Assembly (NCBI GenBank): GCA_016708465.1
Contig: JADJFT010000003.1
Location: forward strand, 248,001-312,000
Direction of reading: 5' to 3'
From: Rhodanobacteraceae bacterium
Lineage (GTDB): Bacteria; Pseudomonadota; Gammaproteobacteria; Xanthomonadales; Ahniellaceae
Length of the DNA: 64,000 nt
Both the position numbers and the translations under genes were made by a program. Positions 1 to 9,320 of the stretch are shown one piece after another. Under the pieces are notes generated by a model that worked only from the letters and a program-made list of their open reading frames with translations, did no database searches and had not been told where the DNA came from. How positions within the stretch are numbered: position 1 is the stretch's first letter; each line of letters starts with the position of its first letter.

Positions 1-1376
1 GTCGGGGCATCGAACGACAACGCGGCATCAGCGTGCAGGTACAGGGGCGTTGCCGTGGTCGTGCAGCCGCTGTCGCAACCCGCGGGCCATGACGCTAAAC
101 GTTGCCAGCGGTTGCTGCCGGTCTCGAACGCGATCACCGGCGCGGTATCGTGTGCGGGCGCCTCATCGCGCAGGAAGTGATCGAGGAACGGGCGCAGGAC
201 ATCGCGTCGGAACTGGAGCGCGGTATTGGCATCGAAGCGGATCGGGCCGAGGCTGCTGGCTTCGTCGATCTGCTGGCCGTGGTTCCATGGGCCCATCACC
301 AGATAGACCTGATCGTTCTTCGTGTCTTTGGCTTCAAGTGCTCGATACACCGCCGGTGCGCCGTAAATGTCCTCTTGATCCCATAGCCCATGCACGATCA
401 TGGTCGCTACCTTGAGCGGCTGCGCGGCGAGGATTTTGTCCATCGCCTGCTGCTGCCAGAACGCGTCATAGGCGGGATGGGCAACAACCTTGTTCCAGAA
501 GCCGGACTGTTCGAGGCCGCGGATTTTTCCTAACGCGCCGGCCGAACCGGCCTGCAGGAATTCGTCGTACTGGTCGGCGTGGCTGAACCACCAGGTTGCG
601 CTGTTGTCGCGGGTGACGACCTGCTCCAGCATGTAGCTCATGTTGAACTGACGGAAGGCGCCATGGTGGAACCAGTCGTCGCCGAGCCAGCCGTCGACCA
701 TCGGGTTCATCGGCACCGACACTTTCAGCGCCGGATGCGGATCGACCAGCGCCGTCAGCGAAAGATAGCCGTCATAGGAGATGCCGATGATGCCGACGCG
801 GCCATTGCTCTCAGGGACGTTTTTGGTCAGCCACTCGATCGTGTCCCACGTATCGGTTGCGTGATCAACGGGCGTTGGATTCAGCGGGCCGCGCATTGGC
901 CGGTTCATCACGTAGTCACCCTCGGAACCATACTTGCCGCGCACGTCTTGGACGACGCGGATGTAGCCGGCCTCGTCGATCAGGTCGGCGACATTGTCAT
1001 AGCCCTGCAGGACCGATGCGATACGTGGACTATGTGCATTCGCGGTCAGTCCATCGGCGTCGTAGGGCGTGCGCGTCAGCAGCATCGGTGCGCGTAGCGC
1101 AGCCTTCGGCACCAGAATCACGGTATGCAATTTCACGCCGTCGCGCATCGCGATCTCGACCTCGCGACGCTGATGATCGAAGCCGACCGTCGACGCCTTG
1201 AATTCGGTCGGCGTCTCGCTGGGATAATTCGGGGATTTGGGTTTGGTCGTACGCTCACCGGCGGTCGCTGCTGCCGCTGCCAGCGTCCAGCCGACGATGG
1301 TGAGGACGATTTGCGGAAACAACGTTCGATGCGACGACATGCGAGGATTTCCGGGCAGGTGGAAAGGGGTGAGCAT
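1..1376 (-). CDS. CocE/NonD family alpha/beta hydrolase (X-Pro dipeptidyl-peptidase / amino-acid ester hydrolase type), 3' end cut by window edge
   Basis: The reverse strand is open from 1376 to the left edge. The protein starts with a hydrophobic signal-like segment (FPQIVLTIVGWTLAAAAA), so it is probably exported. The alpha/beta-hydrolase nucleophile motif GISYDG lies near residue 200, after the family block QDVRGKYGSEG. Later blocks VHGLWDQED and GPWNHGQQ supply the expected acid and His of the triad, followed by the start of the C-terminal jelly-roll domain. The family hydrolyses esters or amides of small acyl or amino-acid substrates; the substrate here is not predictable. I chose ATG 1376 because GAGGG lies 7 nt upstream. 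ATG 1340, in the same frame, gives a more compact signal peptide but a weaker ribosome site. Confidence 0.85.
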   Translation of the reverse strand, partial: MLTPFHLPGNPRMSSHRTLFPQIVLTIVGWTLAAAAATAGERTTKPKSPNYPSETPTEFKASTVGFDHQRREVEIAMRDGVKLHTVILVPKAALRAPMLLTRTPYDADGLTANAHSPRIASVLQGYDNVADLIDEAGYIRVVQDVRGKYGSEGDYVMNRPMRGPLNPTPVDHATDTWDTIEWLTKNVPESNGRVGIIGISYDGYLSLTALVDPHPALKVSVPMNPMVDGWLGDDWFHHGAFRQFNMSYMLEQVVTRDNSATWWFSHADQYDEFLQAGSAGALGKIRGLEQSGFWNKVVAHPAYDAFWQQQAMDKILAAQPLKVATMIVHGLWDQEDIYGAPAVYRALEAKDTKNDQVYLVMGPWNHGQQIDEASSLGPIRFDANTALQFRRDVLRPFLDHFLRDEAPAHDTAPVIAFETGSNRWQRLASWPAGCDSGCTTTATPLYLHADAALSFDAP

Positions 1377-1558
1377 ATCGGTACCCTCGTGCGATGTGCC
1401 GCGCTCTGTCATCGGTCACTGATTCAGGCACCGCCCAGACGATTTGTCCCGGTGGCGCGACCCACGACACGGATCGATGCGGGCAACCATCGGCATCCGC
1501 AAATGTCCGGACTCGGCCCGCTGACTCGTATGGGATGCAGATTCAGGAGTGAACATCG

Positions 1559-3013
1559 ATGAAATACGCAGCTTGGGCCTGTGCCCTGATGATGGTGATG
1601 AATGGTGCCGGTGCGGCCGAGCGCGATCAGGTGATGCTGGTCCTGGATGCATCGGGATCAATGTGGGGCCAGATCGACGGCCGCAGCAAGGTTGAGATCG
1701 CGCGTGAGGCCGTGGCCGATTTGGTGAAGACGTGGAATCCCGAGGTCGATCTCGGACTGATTGCCTATGGTCATCGCCGCAAAGGTGACTGCGCCGACAT
1801 CGAAACCGTGCTGCCGGCAGGTCCGCTCCACGCCAATGACTATCTGGCCAAGGTGAATGCGCTGAATGCCAAGGGCATGACGCCATTGTCACAGGCGGTG
1901 ATCAACGCCGCCGACGCGCTCAAAGCCAGCGAGCGCAAGGCCACCGTGATTCTGGTTTCGGACGGCGAAGAAACCTGCGAACTCGATCCTTGCGCCGTCG
2001 GCAAGTCGCTGGAAGCCAAGGGCGTCGAGTTCACCGCGCACGTGATCGGCTTCGACGTGCCGAACCCGGCACACCAGGCCCAACTGCGTTGTCTGGCCGA
2101 GAGCACCGGTGGTCGTTACTTCAACGCCAGTGATGCCGCGTCGCTGGACAAAGCGCTCGGACAGATTGCCGTCGCGAGCACGGAAAAGCCGTTGCCGGCG
2201 GTCCCGGCCACGCTGATTCCACCTGCGAATATCGTCGCCGCGACCGCTGTCGAGGTCAGTTTCGATGGCCCGGGTGAGGCGCGCGACTGGGTTGGTTTCG
2301 CGAAGCCAGGCAGTGACGAACAGGCCTATCTGGACTACGACTGGGTGAAGATGCCCAAAGGCGTTGCGGTCTTGCGTGCACCGGCCGAACCCGGTGACTA
2401 CGAGTTGCGTTACGTCAGCGCCAGGCGCAAGCCGGCGCTGCTGGCGCAGATCAAGGTCTCGGTCGCTGCGGCACTGGCCACGGTGTCTGGCCCAAGCTCG
2501 GTCATTTCCGGCGATGTCGTGCGCGTGCATGCGACGGGTCCGGCCGACAACCGTCACTGGATCGGCTTCGCGCCCAAGGACAGTGATGCCCGCAGCTACC
2601 GCGATTACCTGCGCCCCGATGCATCGGGCAGTACCGACGGGACGCTGCAGGCACCGTCGGTACCGGGCGACTACGAATTGCGTTACGTATTGAACGAATC
2701 GGAGAAAGTTGCGGCGTCGCAGCCGATCACGGTATTGCCAGCCAAGGCGATGCTGATCGACGCGCCGGTGCGTGTCGTTGCCAATCAGGAAGTGGTGATC
2801 GACTGGTCCGGGCCCTTGGGCCGACACCACTGGATCGGATTCATCCGCAAAGGCGGCGATTCCGGCGACTACCTGACCTACGCCTATCTTGCCCAGCCCA
2901 GCCCGGCGCGATTCCGGGCACCACGCGAGCCGGGTGAATACGAACTGGCGTTCGTCCTTGGCGGCGATGGCGGCGAACAGATCCTTGCGCGTCATCCCAT
3001 TGGCGTTGATTGA
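1559..3013 (+). CDS. Secreted VWA-domain protein with three C-terminal beta-sandwich repeats
   Basis: A signal peptide (MKYAAWACALMMVMNGAGA) is followed by a von Willebrand factor A domain at about residues 22-200. It has an intact MIDAS start DASGSMWGQ, a second-loop Thr (GMTPLSQA) and SDGEETC. Residues 220-484 hold three related units of about 80 residues, each with a W(V/I)GF core, a KxxD turn and an ending EPGDYELRYV or PGEYELAFV. The VWA part suggests metal-dependent protein or ligand binding in the periplasm or outside the cell. AGGAG lies 8 nt before ATG 1559. The gene stands alone, with a hydrolase gene divergent to it on the left. Confidence 0.85.
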   Translation: MKYAAWACALMMVMNGAGAAERDQVMLVLDASGSMWGQIDGRSKVEIAREAVADLVKTWNPEVDLGLIAYGHRRKGDCADIETVLPAGPLHANDYLAKVNALNAKGMTPLSQAVINAADALKASERKATVILVSDGEETCELDPCAVGKSLEAKGVEFTAHVIGFDVPNPAHQAQLRCLAESTGGRYFNASDAASLDKALGQIAVASTEKPLPAVPATLIPPANIVAATAVEVSFDGPGEARDWVGFAKPGSDEQAYLDYDWVKMPKGVAVLRAPAEPGDYELRYVSARRKPALLAQIKVSVAAALATVSGPSSVISGDVVRVHATGPADNRHWIGFAPKDSDARSYRDYLRPDASGSTDGTLQAPSVPGDYELRYVLNESEKVAASQPITVLPAKAMLIDAPVRVVANQEVVIDWSGPLGRHHWIGFIRKGGDSGDYLTYAYLAQPSPARFRAPREPGEYELAFVLGGDGGEQILARHPIGVD

Positions 3014-3155
3014 GATCTGCAGCTCAAGTTGATGCGCGTGCTCTGCTCGCGCGACGAGGCCAAGCGCAAACCGGGTCGCATGCCATGAGCGCGTTCCTGC
3101 CACGAGCGGGCCTAGGCTTGGCGGGCGCTGTATCGGTTCGTGGAGACGTGAACGC

Positions 3156-4199
3156 TCAGAGCTTCAACTTGGCCTCGAGCTTCGGCACCGGGCGATAGAC
3201 GAATTTCTTGCCTCGCTTCCCCTGAGACAGCAGTTTCGTCGCGACCAGCGATTGCAGATCGTTGCGTGCCGCCATGATCGAGATGCGATGCGAGTTTGCG
3301 TGTGACTCGTGCGTGTACACCGCATCCGGATGCCGTAAGGCATGGTCGAGCAGCACCAGCTGCCGGTTGTTCAGGTCGTCGCGACGGCGAACCAGTGAGC
3401 GCATCGTGTCCAGTTCACGTCGCTTCCGATCAACGTAGCCGTGCAATTCGTCGATGGCGCCACGGATCAGTTCCAGCTGTTGGCACACGAAATAGGTCGC
3501 GTCCTGAGGGTCGCTCTCGACGAAGAGGAATGCGCGCCGATAGTGGTCCGGCCGTTGATAGATCAGGCGCGAGATCGAGATGAACTCGGCCAACCAGTAG
3601 CCATGTCGCAGCATCGACCAGTAGAACAATGCGCGAGCGGTGCGTCCGTTGCCATCAGCAAACGGATGGTCGAACGCCAGCTGGAAGTGCAGAAGGATCG
3701 AACGCAGCACTGGATGCGTGTATCGATCCCCCTCGATGTCGTCACCATTCGCGAAGGCGACCAGTCGCTCCAGACGTTCCGGAAGTTCTACTGCTGCGGG
3801 CGGCGTGTGGACCGCGGAATGGGACGTCTGGTCCCACACCACGATGCGCTCGTCGGCTGGGTTTTGGATACGTCCCGCTTGATCGGGGTGCTTCAGCGTT
3901 CCGTCGACCAGAATGGCGTGCAGATTGAGTACGGCGTCAACGGTGAGCGGCTGCCTTGCGAGTTCTCGCAGACACAACATCGCCTTGTGGTTGTTGACGA
4001 TCATTCGCTCATATGGATTGATCGGTGCGCGCTGCTCGCGCAGCATGTCCTTGGCGATTTCACGGGTGCTGACCGCGCCTTCGTACAGACTGGAATAAAT
4101 GGCCTCCTCCATCAGAGCGCTGGAGAGATAGCGATCTCGTGTTTGCGCATCGAGGGGCGCGGCTGCCGAATCCCTGAAGTTCTGGATAGGCGCGCGCAC
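3156..4199 (-). CDS. Fic family protein (AMPylation domain), main open frame of a frameshifted gene
   Basis: This 347-residue frame contains the complete Fic catalytic motif HPFADGNGRTAR at residues 178-189, so AMP transfer from ATP to a hydroxyl side chain is the family activity. An N-terminal SSLYEG at residues 36-41 fits the (S/T)xxxE(G/N) inhibitory helix, making it a self-inhibited class with the helix at the N-terminus. The C-terminus resembles the winged-helix tail of DNA-binding Fic proteins. The frame can open with GTG 4199, but conserved N-terminal sequence continues upstream in another frame (4200-4416), so the intact gene was probably about 420 codons. The length 3156-4416 implies one extra or two missing bases. 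No toxin or antitoxin partner is visible next to it. Confidence 0.8.
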   Translation of the reverse strand: MRAPIQNFRDSAAAPLDAQTRDRYLSSALMEEAIYSSLYEGAVSTREIAKDMLREQRAPINPYERMIVNNHKAMLCLRELARQPLTVDAVLNLHAILVDGTLKHPDQAGRIQNPADERIVVWDQTSHSAVHTPPAAVELPERLERLVAFANGDDIEGDRYTHPVLRSILLHFQLAFDHPFADGNGRTARALFYWSMLRHGYWLAEFISISRLIYQRPDHYRRAFLFVESDPQDATYFVCQQLELIRGAIDELHGYVDRKRRELDTMRSLVRRRDDLNNRQLVLLDHALRHPDAVYTHESHANSHRISIMAARNDLQSLVATKLLSQGKRGKKFVYRPVPKLEAKLKL

Positions 4200-4416
4200 T
4201 CATGCTGCGCTTCAGCTTGAGGGCGTACCACCAGTCCAGCGCTTCGAACCCGGCAGGTGGCGGCCGATGCCGTAACTCTTCCCAGTGGTAATACTGGGAA
4301 TCCGAAACGGTGGACGTCAGTGAAATGACGCGTCGCGCCCGTTCCGGGTCGCGCCAGAAACTTTCGTCCGGACTTGGAGCGCGCGGGTAACTTCTATTTT
4401 GCTTAAACCACGGCAA
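4200..4416 (-). pseudogene. 5' fragment of the Fic gene in a different frame
   Basis: From TTG 4416 the frame reads a segment with YYHWEELRHRPPPAG and WWYALKLKRS. This is the kind of N-terminal region that precedes the Fic fold in longer family members. It then runs into nonsense sequence while the conserved protein continues in the frame of 3156-4199. The change of frame falls at about 4199-4216. A real frameshift, a small deletion or a read error would all give this picture. Part of an inverted repeat (4396-4432) overlaps the first codons. Confidence 0.55.
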
Positions 4417-4432
4417 TATGTTTAAGCAAAAT
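4396..4432. promoter_or_regulatory. Perfect 12-bp inverted repeat at the Fic gene start (candidate operator)
   Basis: ATTTTGCTTAAA (4396-4407) and TTTAAGCAAAAT (4421-4432) are exact reverse complements separated by 13 bp. They form an AT-rich island in otherwise GC-rich sequence. The repeat overlaps the likely start of the Fic gene, where an autoregulator could act. It has no T-run of a terminator on the minus strand and is too short to be a transposon. Operator function is inference. Confidence 0.5.
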
Positions 4433-4470
4433 TAGCGATGTGCTGCTAAGTATTCAAGAACAAAGAACTT

Positions 4471-7400
4471 CTACGCCGCCTTCTCGGCTTCACTCGCTGC
4501 CACCGGATCGCGGAACCGCGCCAGCAGTTCCGCTTCCTTCGCCTTCGCCTTGGCGAGGTGCGCTTCCTTGACATGGCCGTAACCGCGGATGTGCTCGGGC
4601 ACTGCCGCGATCTGCACGGCCACGGCAAGGTTGGCGAGGTCGAGTTTCGCGATCAGTTCGCCGATGGTGCGGAAGTAGTCCTCGATCAACTGGCGTTCCA
4701 TCTTCCGTTCGGCGCTGTAGCCGAACACGTCGAAGAAGCCGCCACGCAGGCCCTTGAACTTCGTCAGCAGTTTGAACACCGTGAAGATCCACGGGCCGTA
4801 TTCCGACTTGACCAGATGGCCGTCGGCATCCTTCTTTGCCAGCAGTGGCGGCGCCAGATTGAAGCGAATTTTGTAGTCGCCGTCGAAGGTCTCGGCAATG
4901 CGTTTGCGGAAGTCGCCGGTGGTGTACAAGCGGGCGACCTCGTATTCGTCCTTGTAGGCCATCAGTTTGAAGGCGTAGCGCGCGACCGCTTCGGAAAACG
5001 CGCTGCCGCGGCCGAACTTTGCTTCTGCGGCGCGCGCTTTCGCGACCAGTGCTTTGTAGCGCTGCGCATAGGCGGCGTTCTGGTATTCAGTCAGGAACTT
5101 CACACGTAGCGCGATAGTTTCATCGAGCGTTTGCGCGAGTTGGCCGAAGCCTTCGAACGCAGCGGCGGTAGCGAGGTGCTCATGGGCATCGGTCGCAGCT
5201 TCGGATGCACCGACAAAATCGATGAACGCCGGTGCCGACCGCACGGCAGCGGCTTTCTTCACCGAGGCGAGGTCGTGTGCCGCGAGACGGCCCCAGTAGA
5301 ACGCGCGCTTGTTCAATTCAATCGCGGCGCCATTCAATTCGATCGCACGCATCAACGCATCCATCGACACCGGCACGAAACCCTTCTGCCAGGCGTAGCC
5401 GAGCATGAAGGTATTGGTTGCGATCGAGTCGCCGAGCAGCGCGGTGGCGAGTTCGGTGGCGTCGATCAGGTCCGGCTTGTCGCCACCCATCGCGGTCTGC
5501 ACCGCATCGACGATCTGCAGCTTCGGAAACTGCATGTCCGGATTGCGCGTGAATGTACCCGGCATGGCTTCATAACCGTTCAACACGGTATGCGCACGAC
5601 CGGCACGGATCTTCGACATCGCCCAGTAGTCGTTGACCACGACCATGTCGCAACCGAGCACCAGATCGGCTTCACCGGCGGCGATGCGCACCGCATGAAT
5701 GTCGTTCGGCGAGCGTGCGACGCGCACGTGCGTGGTCACCGCGCCGCCCTTCTGCGCGAGACCGGTCTGGTCCAGCACCGAGGTGCCCTTGCCTTCGAGG
5801 TGCGCAGCCATGCCGATCAGTGCACCGATGGTGACCACGCCGGTACCACCGATGCCGGTGACGAGGATGTTCCAGGGCTGATCGAGATCGCTCTTGAAGG
5901 TTGGCGGTGGCAGGTTGGCGACATCGAGTTGCGCGCCCGAGCCTTTCTTTTTCTTCAGCCCGCAGCCTTCAATGGTCACGAAGCTCGGGCAGAAGCCCTT
6001 CACGCAACTGAAGTCTTTGTTGCAATCGTTCTGGTTGATCTCGCGCTTGCGCCCGAACTCGGTTTCCAGTGGCATCACCGACACGCAGTTCGATGCCACG
6101 CCGCAGTCGCCACAGCCTTCGCATACCGCCGGATTGATGAAGGTGCGCTTGGCTGGGTCGACCATCTTGCCGCGCTTGCGACGACGGCGTTTCTCGGCGG
6201 CGCAGGTCTGGTCGTAGATGATGACGGTGGCACCGGGTTCTTCGCGTAGACGTTTCTGTACCGCATCGAGTTCATCGCGATGCAGGAACTCGACGCCTTC
6301 CGGGAAGATCTCGGGCTTCGACCACTTCTCGATCTCGTCGCTGAGCACGATGATCGTCTTCACGCCTTCCGAGCGCACCTGGTGTGCGATGTCCGGAACG
6401 GTCAGGTTGCCGTCCACCGGTTGGCCGCCGGTCATCGCCACCGCATCGTTGTAGAGGATCTTGTAGGTGATGTTCACCTTCGCCGCCACCGCCTGGCGGA
6501 TAGCGAGCGAACCGGAGTGGAAATAGGTGCCGTCGCCGAGATTCTGGAATACGTGTTTTTCTTCGGTGAACGGCGCTTGGCCGCACCAAGTCGTGCCTTC
6601 GCCACCCATCTGGGTGAAGGTCTCGGTGGCGCGGTCCATCCAGGTGACCATGTAGTGACAGCCGATGCCACCGAGCGCACGCGAGCCTTCCGGCACCACG
6701 GTCGAGGTGTTGTGCGGGCAGCCCGAGCAGTAATGCGCCGCACGTGGAAAGTTGGCGCGTGGCGCGGCCAGTTCCTTTTCCTTATCGGCAATCCATTGCA
6801 GGCGTGATTCGATCGTCTCGCTGGTGAAGAAACGCGCCAAGCGTGCCGCGATCGCCATGGCGATCATCGCCGGCGTCAGTTCCGAGGTGCTCGGCAAAAT
6901 CCACTCGCCACCCTCGTTGAACTTGCCGACGATGCTTGGGCGCGTCGCATGATCCCAGTTGTACATCGCTTCCTTCATCTGCGATTCGATGAAGCTGCGC
7001 TTTTCCTCGACGATCAGAATGTCTTCGAGACCGCGCGCGAAGTTGCGGATGCCGATCGGCTCCAGCGGCCAGGTCATGCCGACCTTGTAGACGCGAATGC
7101 CGATGTCCTCGGCCATACGCCGGTCGATGCCGAGGTAGTCGAGCGCTTGCAGCACGTCAAGGTAACTCTTGCCGGTAGTGACGATACCGAAGCGCGCACG
7201 CGGCGAATCAATCACCGTCTTGTCGATGCGGTTAGCGCGAGCAAACGCCTCAGCGGCTGAGACCGCGTACTTGTGCAGGCGCATTTCCTGATCGAGCGGC
7301 GGGTCTGGCCAGCGAATGTTGAGGCCGCCATTCGGCAGTGCGAAGTCGTCTGGCAGCACGATGTCGAGTTGGTGCGGGTTGACGTTGACCGAAGCCGAGG

Positions 7401-8040
7401 ACTCGACCGTTTCGGCAATGGTCTTGAAGCCGACCCAGCGTCCGGTGAAGCGCGACATCGCCCAGCCCAGCAGGCCCATGTCGAGAATGTCCTGCACGCC
7501 GGCCGGATTCAGGACCGGCATCAGCGCCGAGACGAATTCATGTTCGGAACCATGCGGCAGCGTCGACGAGCGGCAGGCGTGGTCGTCCGCCGCGAGCGCG
7601 AGCACACCGCCGAATTTCGAGGTGCCGGCAGCATTGCCGTGCTTGAAGACGTCGCCGCAGCGGTCGACGCCCGGCCCCTTGCCGTACCACATCGAGAACA
7701 CGCCGTCGTACTTGGCGCCCGCGAACAGGTTGGTCTGCTGCGAGCCCCAGACCATGGTCGCACCGAGGTCTTCGTTGATGCCGGGCTGGAACTTCACCTT
7801 GTGCGATTCGAGGTGTTTCTTCGCCTTCCAAAGTTCGAGGTCGAAGCCGCCAAGGGGTGATCCGCGATAGCCGGAGATGAAGCCGCCGGTATTCACGCCC
7901 GCTGCCGCGTCACGCAGCGCCTGCATGATCGGTAGTCGCACCAGGGCCTGTACGCCGGACAGGAAAATCCGGCCTTCGCGGCGCGTGTACTTGTCGTCCG
8001 TCGGGTAGGAACGGTCCAACTGCTCGGCGGGTACGGCCAT
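4471..8040 (-). CDS. Indolepyruvate ferredoxin oxidoreductase family protein (fused alpha/gamma subunits)
   Basis: The 1189-residue protein joins a thiamine-diphosphate 2-oxoacid oxidoreductase region (residues 1-600) to a cysteine-rich iron-sulphur stretch (CEGCGDCGVASNC, then NQNDCNKDFSCVKGFCP, about 625-680). A gamma-type domain begins at about 695 (ILVTGIGGTGVVTIGALIG, then DQTGLAQKGGAV). The rest is a long C-terminal domain as in other bacterial single-chain members. It should catalyse oxidative decarboxylation of indolepyruvate or another aryl 2-oxoacid to the acyl-CoA, passing electrons to ferredoxin, in aromatic or branched amino-acid breakdown. The length fits the fused family. It is transcribed away from the esterase gene at 8205. 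Confidence 0.92.
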   Translation of the reverse strand: MAVPAEQLDRSYPTDDKYTRREGRIFLSGVQALVRLPIMQALRDAAAGVNTGGFISGYRGSPLGGFDLELWKAKKHLESHKVKFQPGINEDLGATMVWGSQQTNLFAGAKYDGVFSMWYGKGPGVDRCGDVFKHGNAAGTSKFGGVLALAADDHACRSSTLPHGSEHEFVSALMPVLNPAGVQDILDMGLLGWAMSRFTGRWVGFKTIAETVESSASVNVNPHQLDIVLPDDFALPNGGLNIRWPDPPLDQEMRLHKYAVSAAEAFARANRIDKTVIDSPRARFGIVTTGKSYLDVLQALDYLGIDRRMAEDIGIRVYKVGMTWPLEPIGIRNFARGLEDILIVEEKRSFIESQMKEAMYNWDHATRPSIVGKFNEGGEWILPSTSELTPAMIAMAIAARLARFFTSETIESRLQWIADKEKELAAPRANFPRAAHYCSGCPHNTSTVVPEGSRALGGIGCHYMVTWMDRATETFTQMGGEGTTWCGQAPFTEEKHVFQNLGDGTYFHSGSLAIRQAVAAKVNITYKILYNDAVAMTGGQPVDGNLTVPDIAHQVRSEGVKTIIVLSDEIEKWSKPEIFPEGVEFLHRDELDAVQKRLREEPGATVIIYDQTCAAEKRRRRKRGKMVDPAKRTFINPAVCEGCGDCGVASNCVSVMPLETEFGRKREINQNDCNKDFSCVKGFCPSFVTIEGCGLKKKKGSGAQLDVANLPPPTFKSDLDQPWNILVTGIGGTGVVTIGALIGMAAHLEGKGTSVLDQTGLAQKGGAVTTHVRVARSPNDIHAVRIAAGEADLVLGCDMVVVNDYWAMSKIRAGRAHTVLNGYEAMPGTFTRNPDMQFPKLQIVDAVQTAMGGDKPDLIDATELATALLGDSIATNTFMLGYAWQKGFVPVSMDALMRAIELNGAAIELNKRAFYWGRLAAHDLASVKKAAAVRSAPAFIDFVGASEAATDAHEHLATAAAFEGFGQLAQTLDETIALRVKFLTEYQNAAYAQRYKALVAKARAAEAKFGRGSAFSEAVARYAFKLMAYKDEYEVARLYTTGDFRKRIAETFDGDYKIRFNLAPPLLAKKDADGHLVKSEYGPWIFTVFKLLTKFKGLRGGFFDVFGYSAERKMERQLIEDYFRTIGELIAKLDLANLAVAVQIAAVPEHIRGYGHVKEAHLAKAKAKEAELLARFRDPVAASEAEKAA

Positions 8041-8204
8041 GTCGAGTCGCGTGCGGCAAAATGGGGTCGTCGAGCTTAGCAGCCGGCCTTGGCCGCGGCC
8101 CCAACGAATGTTCGGGGCCGGCGATCCTGTCGCCGTGTCAGCCCGTGCATCCGAGCGACGTATGGTGTGGAATGCGCGTCATTCGGCGCTCAGGAGTGTC
8201 GACC

Positions 8205-9320
8205 GTGGAGCGAACCGTCGTGCGTTGCGTGTGGGTGATCCTGCTGGGCTGGTCGGCGTCCGTCCTGGGCGGTGGCTATGCGACGGTGTCGAGGAACTAC
8301 ACGGTTGACGCGATCCAGCGCACCACCTTGCACAGTTATCCGGATGGCGGCAGCGCCCAACCCTTGCCGCTGCTGCTCGTGCTGCATGGCGATGGCGGCA
8401 ACGCGGCAGGCATCCGCGCCGCGCTGCCGCTGGAAGCGCAGGCCAACGGAGCGGCAGCGTTCAGCTACCTCAGCGCACAAGGTGGGACGTTCGAGTATTG
8501 GACCGATGCCGGTCGCGGCCACGAAGGTCGCTTCGTCCAGGCGATCATCGCAAACTACGGTGTGGCCGGCATCACCATCGATCCAGCGCGGGTGTATCTG
8601 GTCGGCTTCAGCGGTGGCGGCACGATGGCGCAGGCGCTGGGATGTCGGCTGGGTGCCGGTGTCGTGCGCAAGCTCGGCATCCATTCCGGGTCGCTGTATC
8701 CGGTTGACAACGATTTCACCTACACCGGCAATGGCGGCGTCAGTTGCAATCTGCCCGGCACGATGTTGATCTGGGGCAAGCTGGACCAGACCAATGGCGT
8801 CGATTACGCGACCGGCCAAGCCATTCGCAACAACCATCTCGCGACCCAGAACTGTGCCGCCACCACGAGCAACACGACGCCAGCGCCTTGCGTGGCCTAC
8901 GACCAATGCACGCGGCCGGTCGAATGGTGTGCGATCGACGGTTTGGCCCATGCGTTGTGGCCACAGGCGGCATCGGCATTCTGGCGCTACTTCGCGGAAG
9001 ACGGCGTGGCGACTCCAGAGACACCGTTGTTCGTTGATGGTTTCGAGAGCGGCAGCGCACCACCCGTTTCACCGCGCTGGGTGATGGGTTACCACGTCGG
9101 CTACGAACGCAATTTGCTGCCAACCGCGAACATCGATTTCCCGTCGCTGACGCATTTGATGGTCGGGCGACTGATCCCGAACGCGAACGCGACGTTGACC
9201 GCGACCAAGGGCAGCTATGTCCGCGCACAAGGTCTAGGCGGCACCATCATCTGGACTATTGCGCAGGGATATCGGCCCGATTGCCTGTCACCGATCCGGC
9301 ACAGTTGCTGCGGTCAGTGA
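8205..9320 (+). CDS. Secreted LpqC/PHB-depolymerase-like esterase fused to a decayed GH18 remnant
   Basis: GTG 8205 is preceded by AGGAG 8 nt upstream and opens a signal peptide (VVRCVWVILLGWSASVLG). The body is an esterase of the polyhydroxybutyrate depolymerase / feruloyl esterase (LpqC) type. It has VLHGDGGNAAG as the oxyanion region, the nucleophile motif GFSGGG and a C-terminal DGLAHALWP carrying the catalytic His. The esterase ends with the motif LFVDGFESG. After it the frame enters the first strand of a GH18 chitinase (WVMGYHVGYER), jumps to the last strand (GGTIIWTIAQGY) and runs out of frame. The esterase half looks functional. The GH18 half lacks its catalytic centre. Secreted ester or polymer hydrolysis is the likely role. 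Confidence 0.8.
   Translation: MERTVVRCVWVILLGWSASVLGGGYATVSRNYTVDAIQRTTLHSYPDGGSAQPLPLLLVLHGDGGNAAGIRAALPLEAQANGAAAFSYLSAQGGTFEYWTDAGRGHEGRFVQAIIANYGVAGITIDPARVYLVGFSGGGTMAQALGCRLGAGVVRKLGIHSGSLYPVDNDFTYTGNGGVSCNLPGTMLIWGKLDQTNGVDYATGQAIRNNHLATQNCAATTSNTTPAPCVAYDQCTRPVEWCAIDGLAHALWPQAASAFWRYFAEDGVATPETPLFVDGFESGSAPPVSPRWVMGYHVGYERNLLPTANIDFPSLTHLMVGRLIPNANATLTATKGSYVRAQGLGGTIIWTIAQGYRPDCLSPIRHSCCGQ

Noticed and set aside
50..1562. Several plus-strand open frames in the first 1.5 kb
   Set aside because: They lie opposite the CocE-type hydrolase, which has a signal peptide and a complete GISYDG motif. Their composition is shadow-like.
3014..3155. Small plus-strand frame of 62 codons after the VWA gene
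   Set aside because: It overlaps the VWA stop, has no ribosome site and no recognisable sequence. I treat the interval as non-coding.
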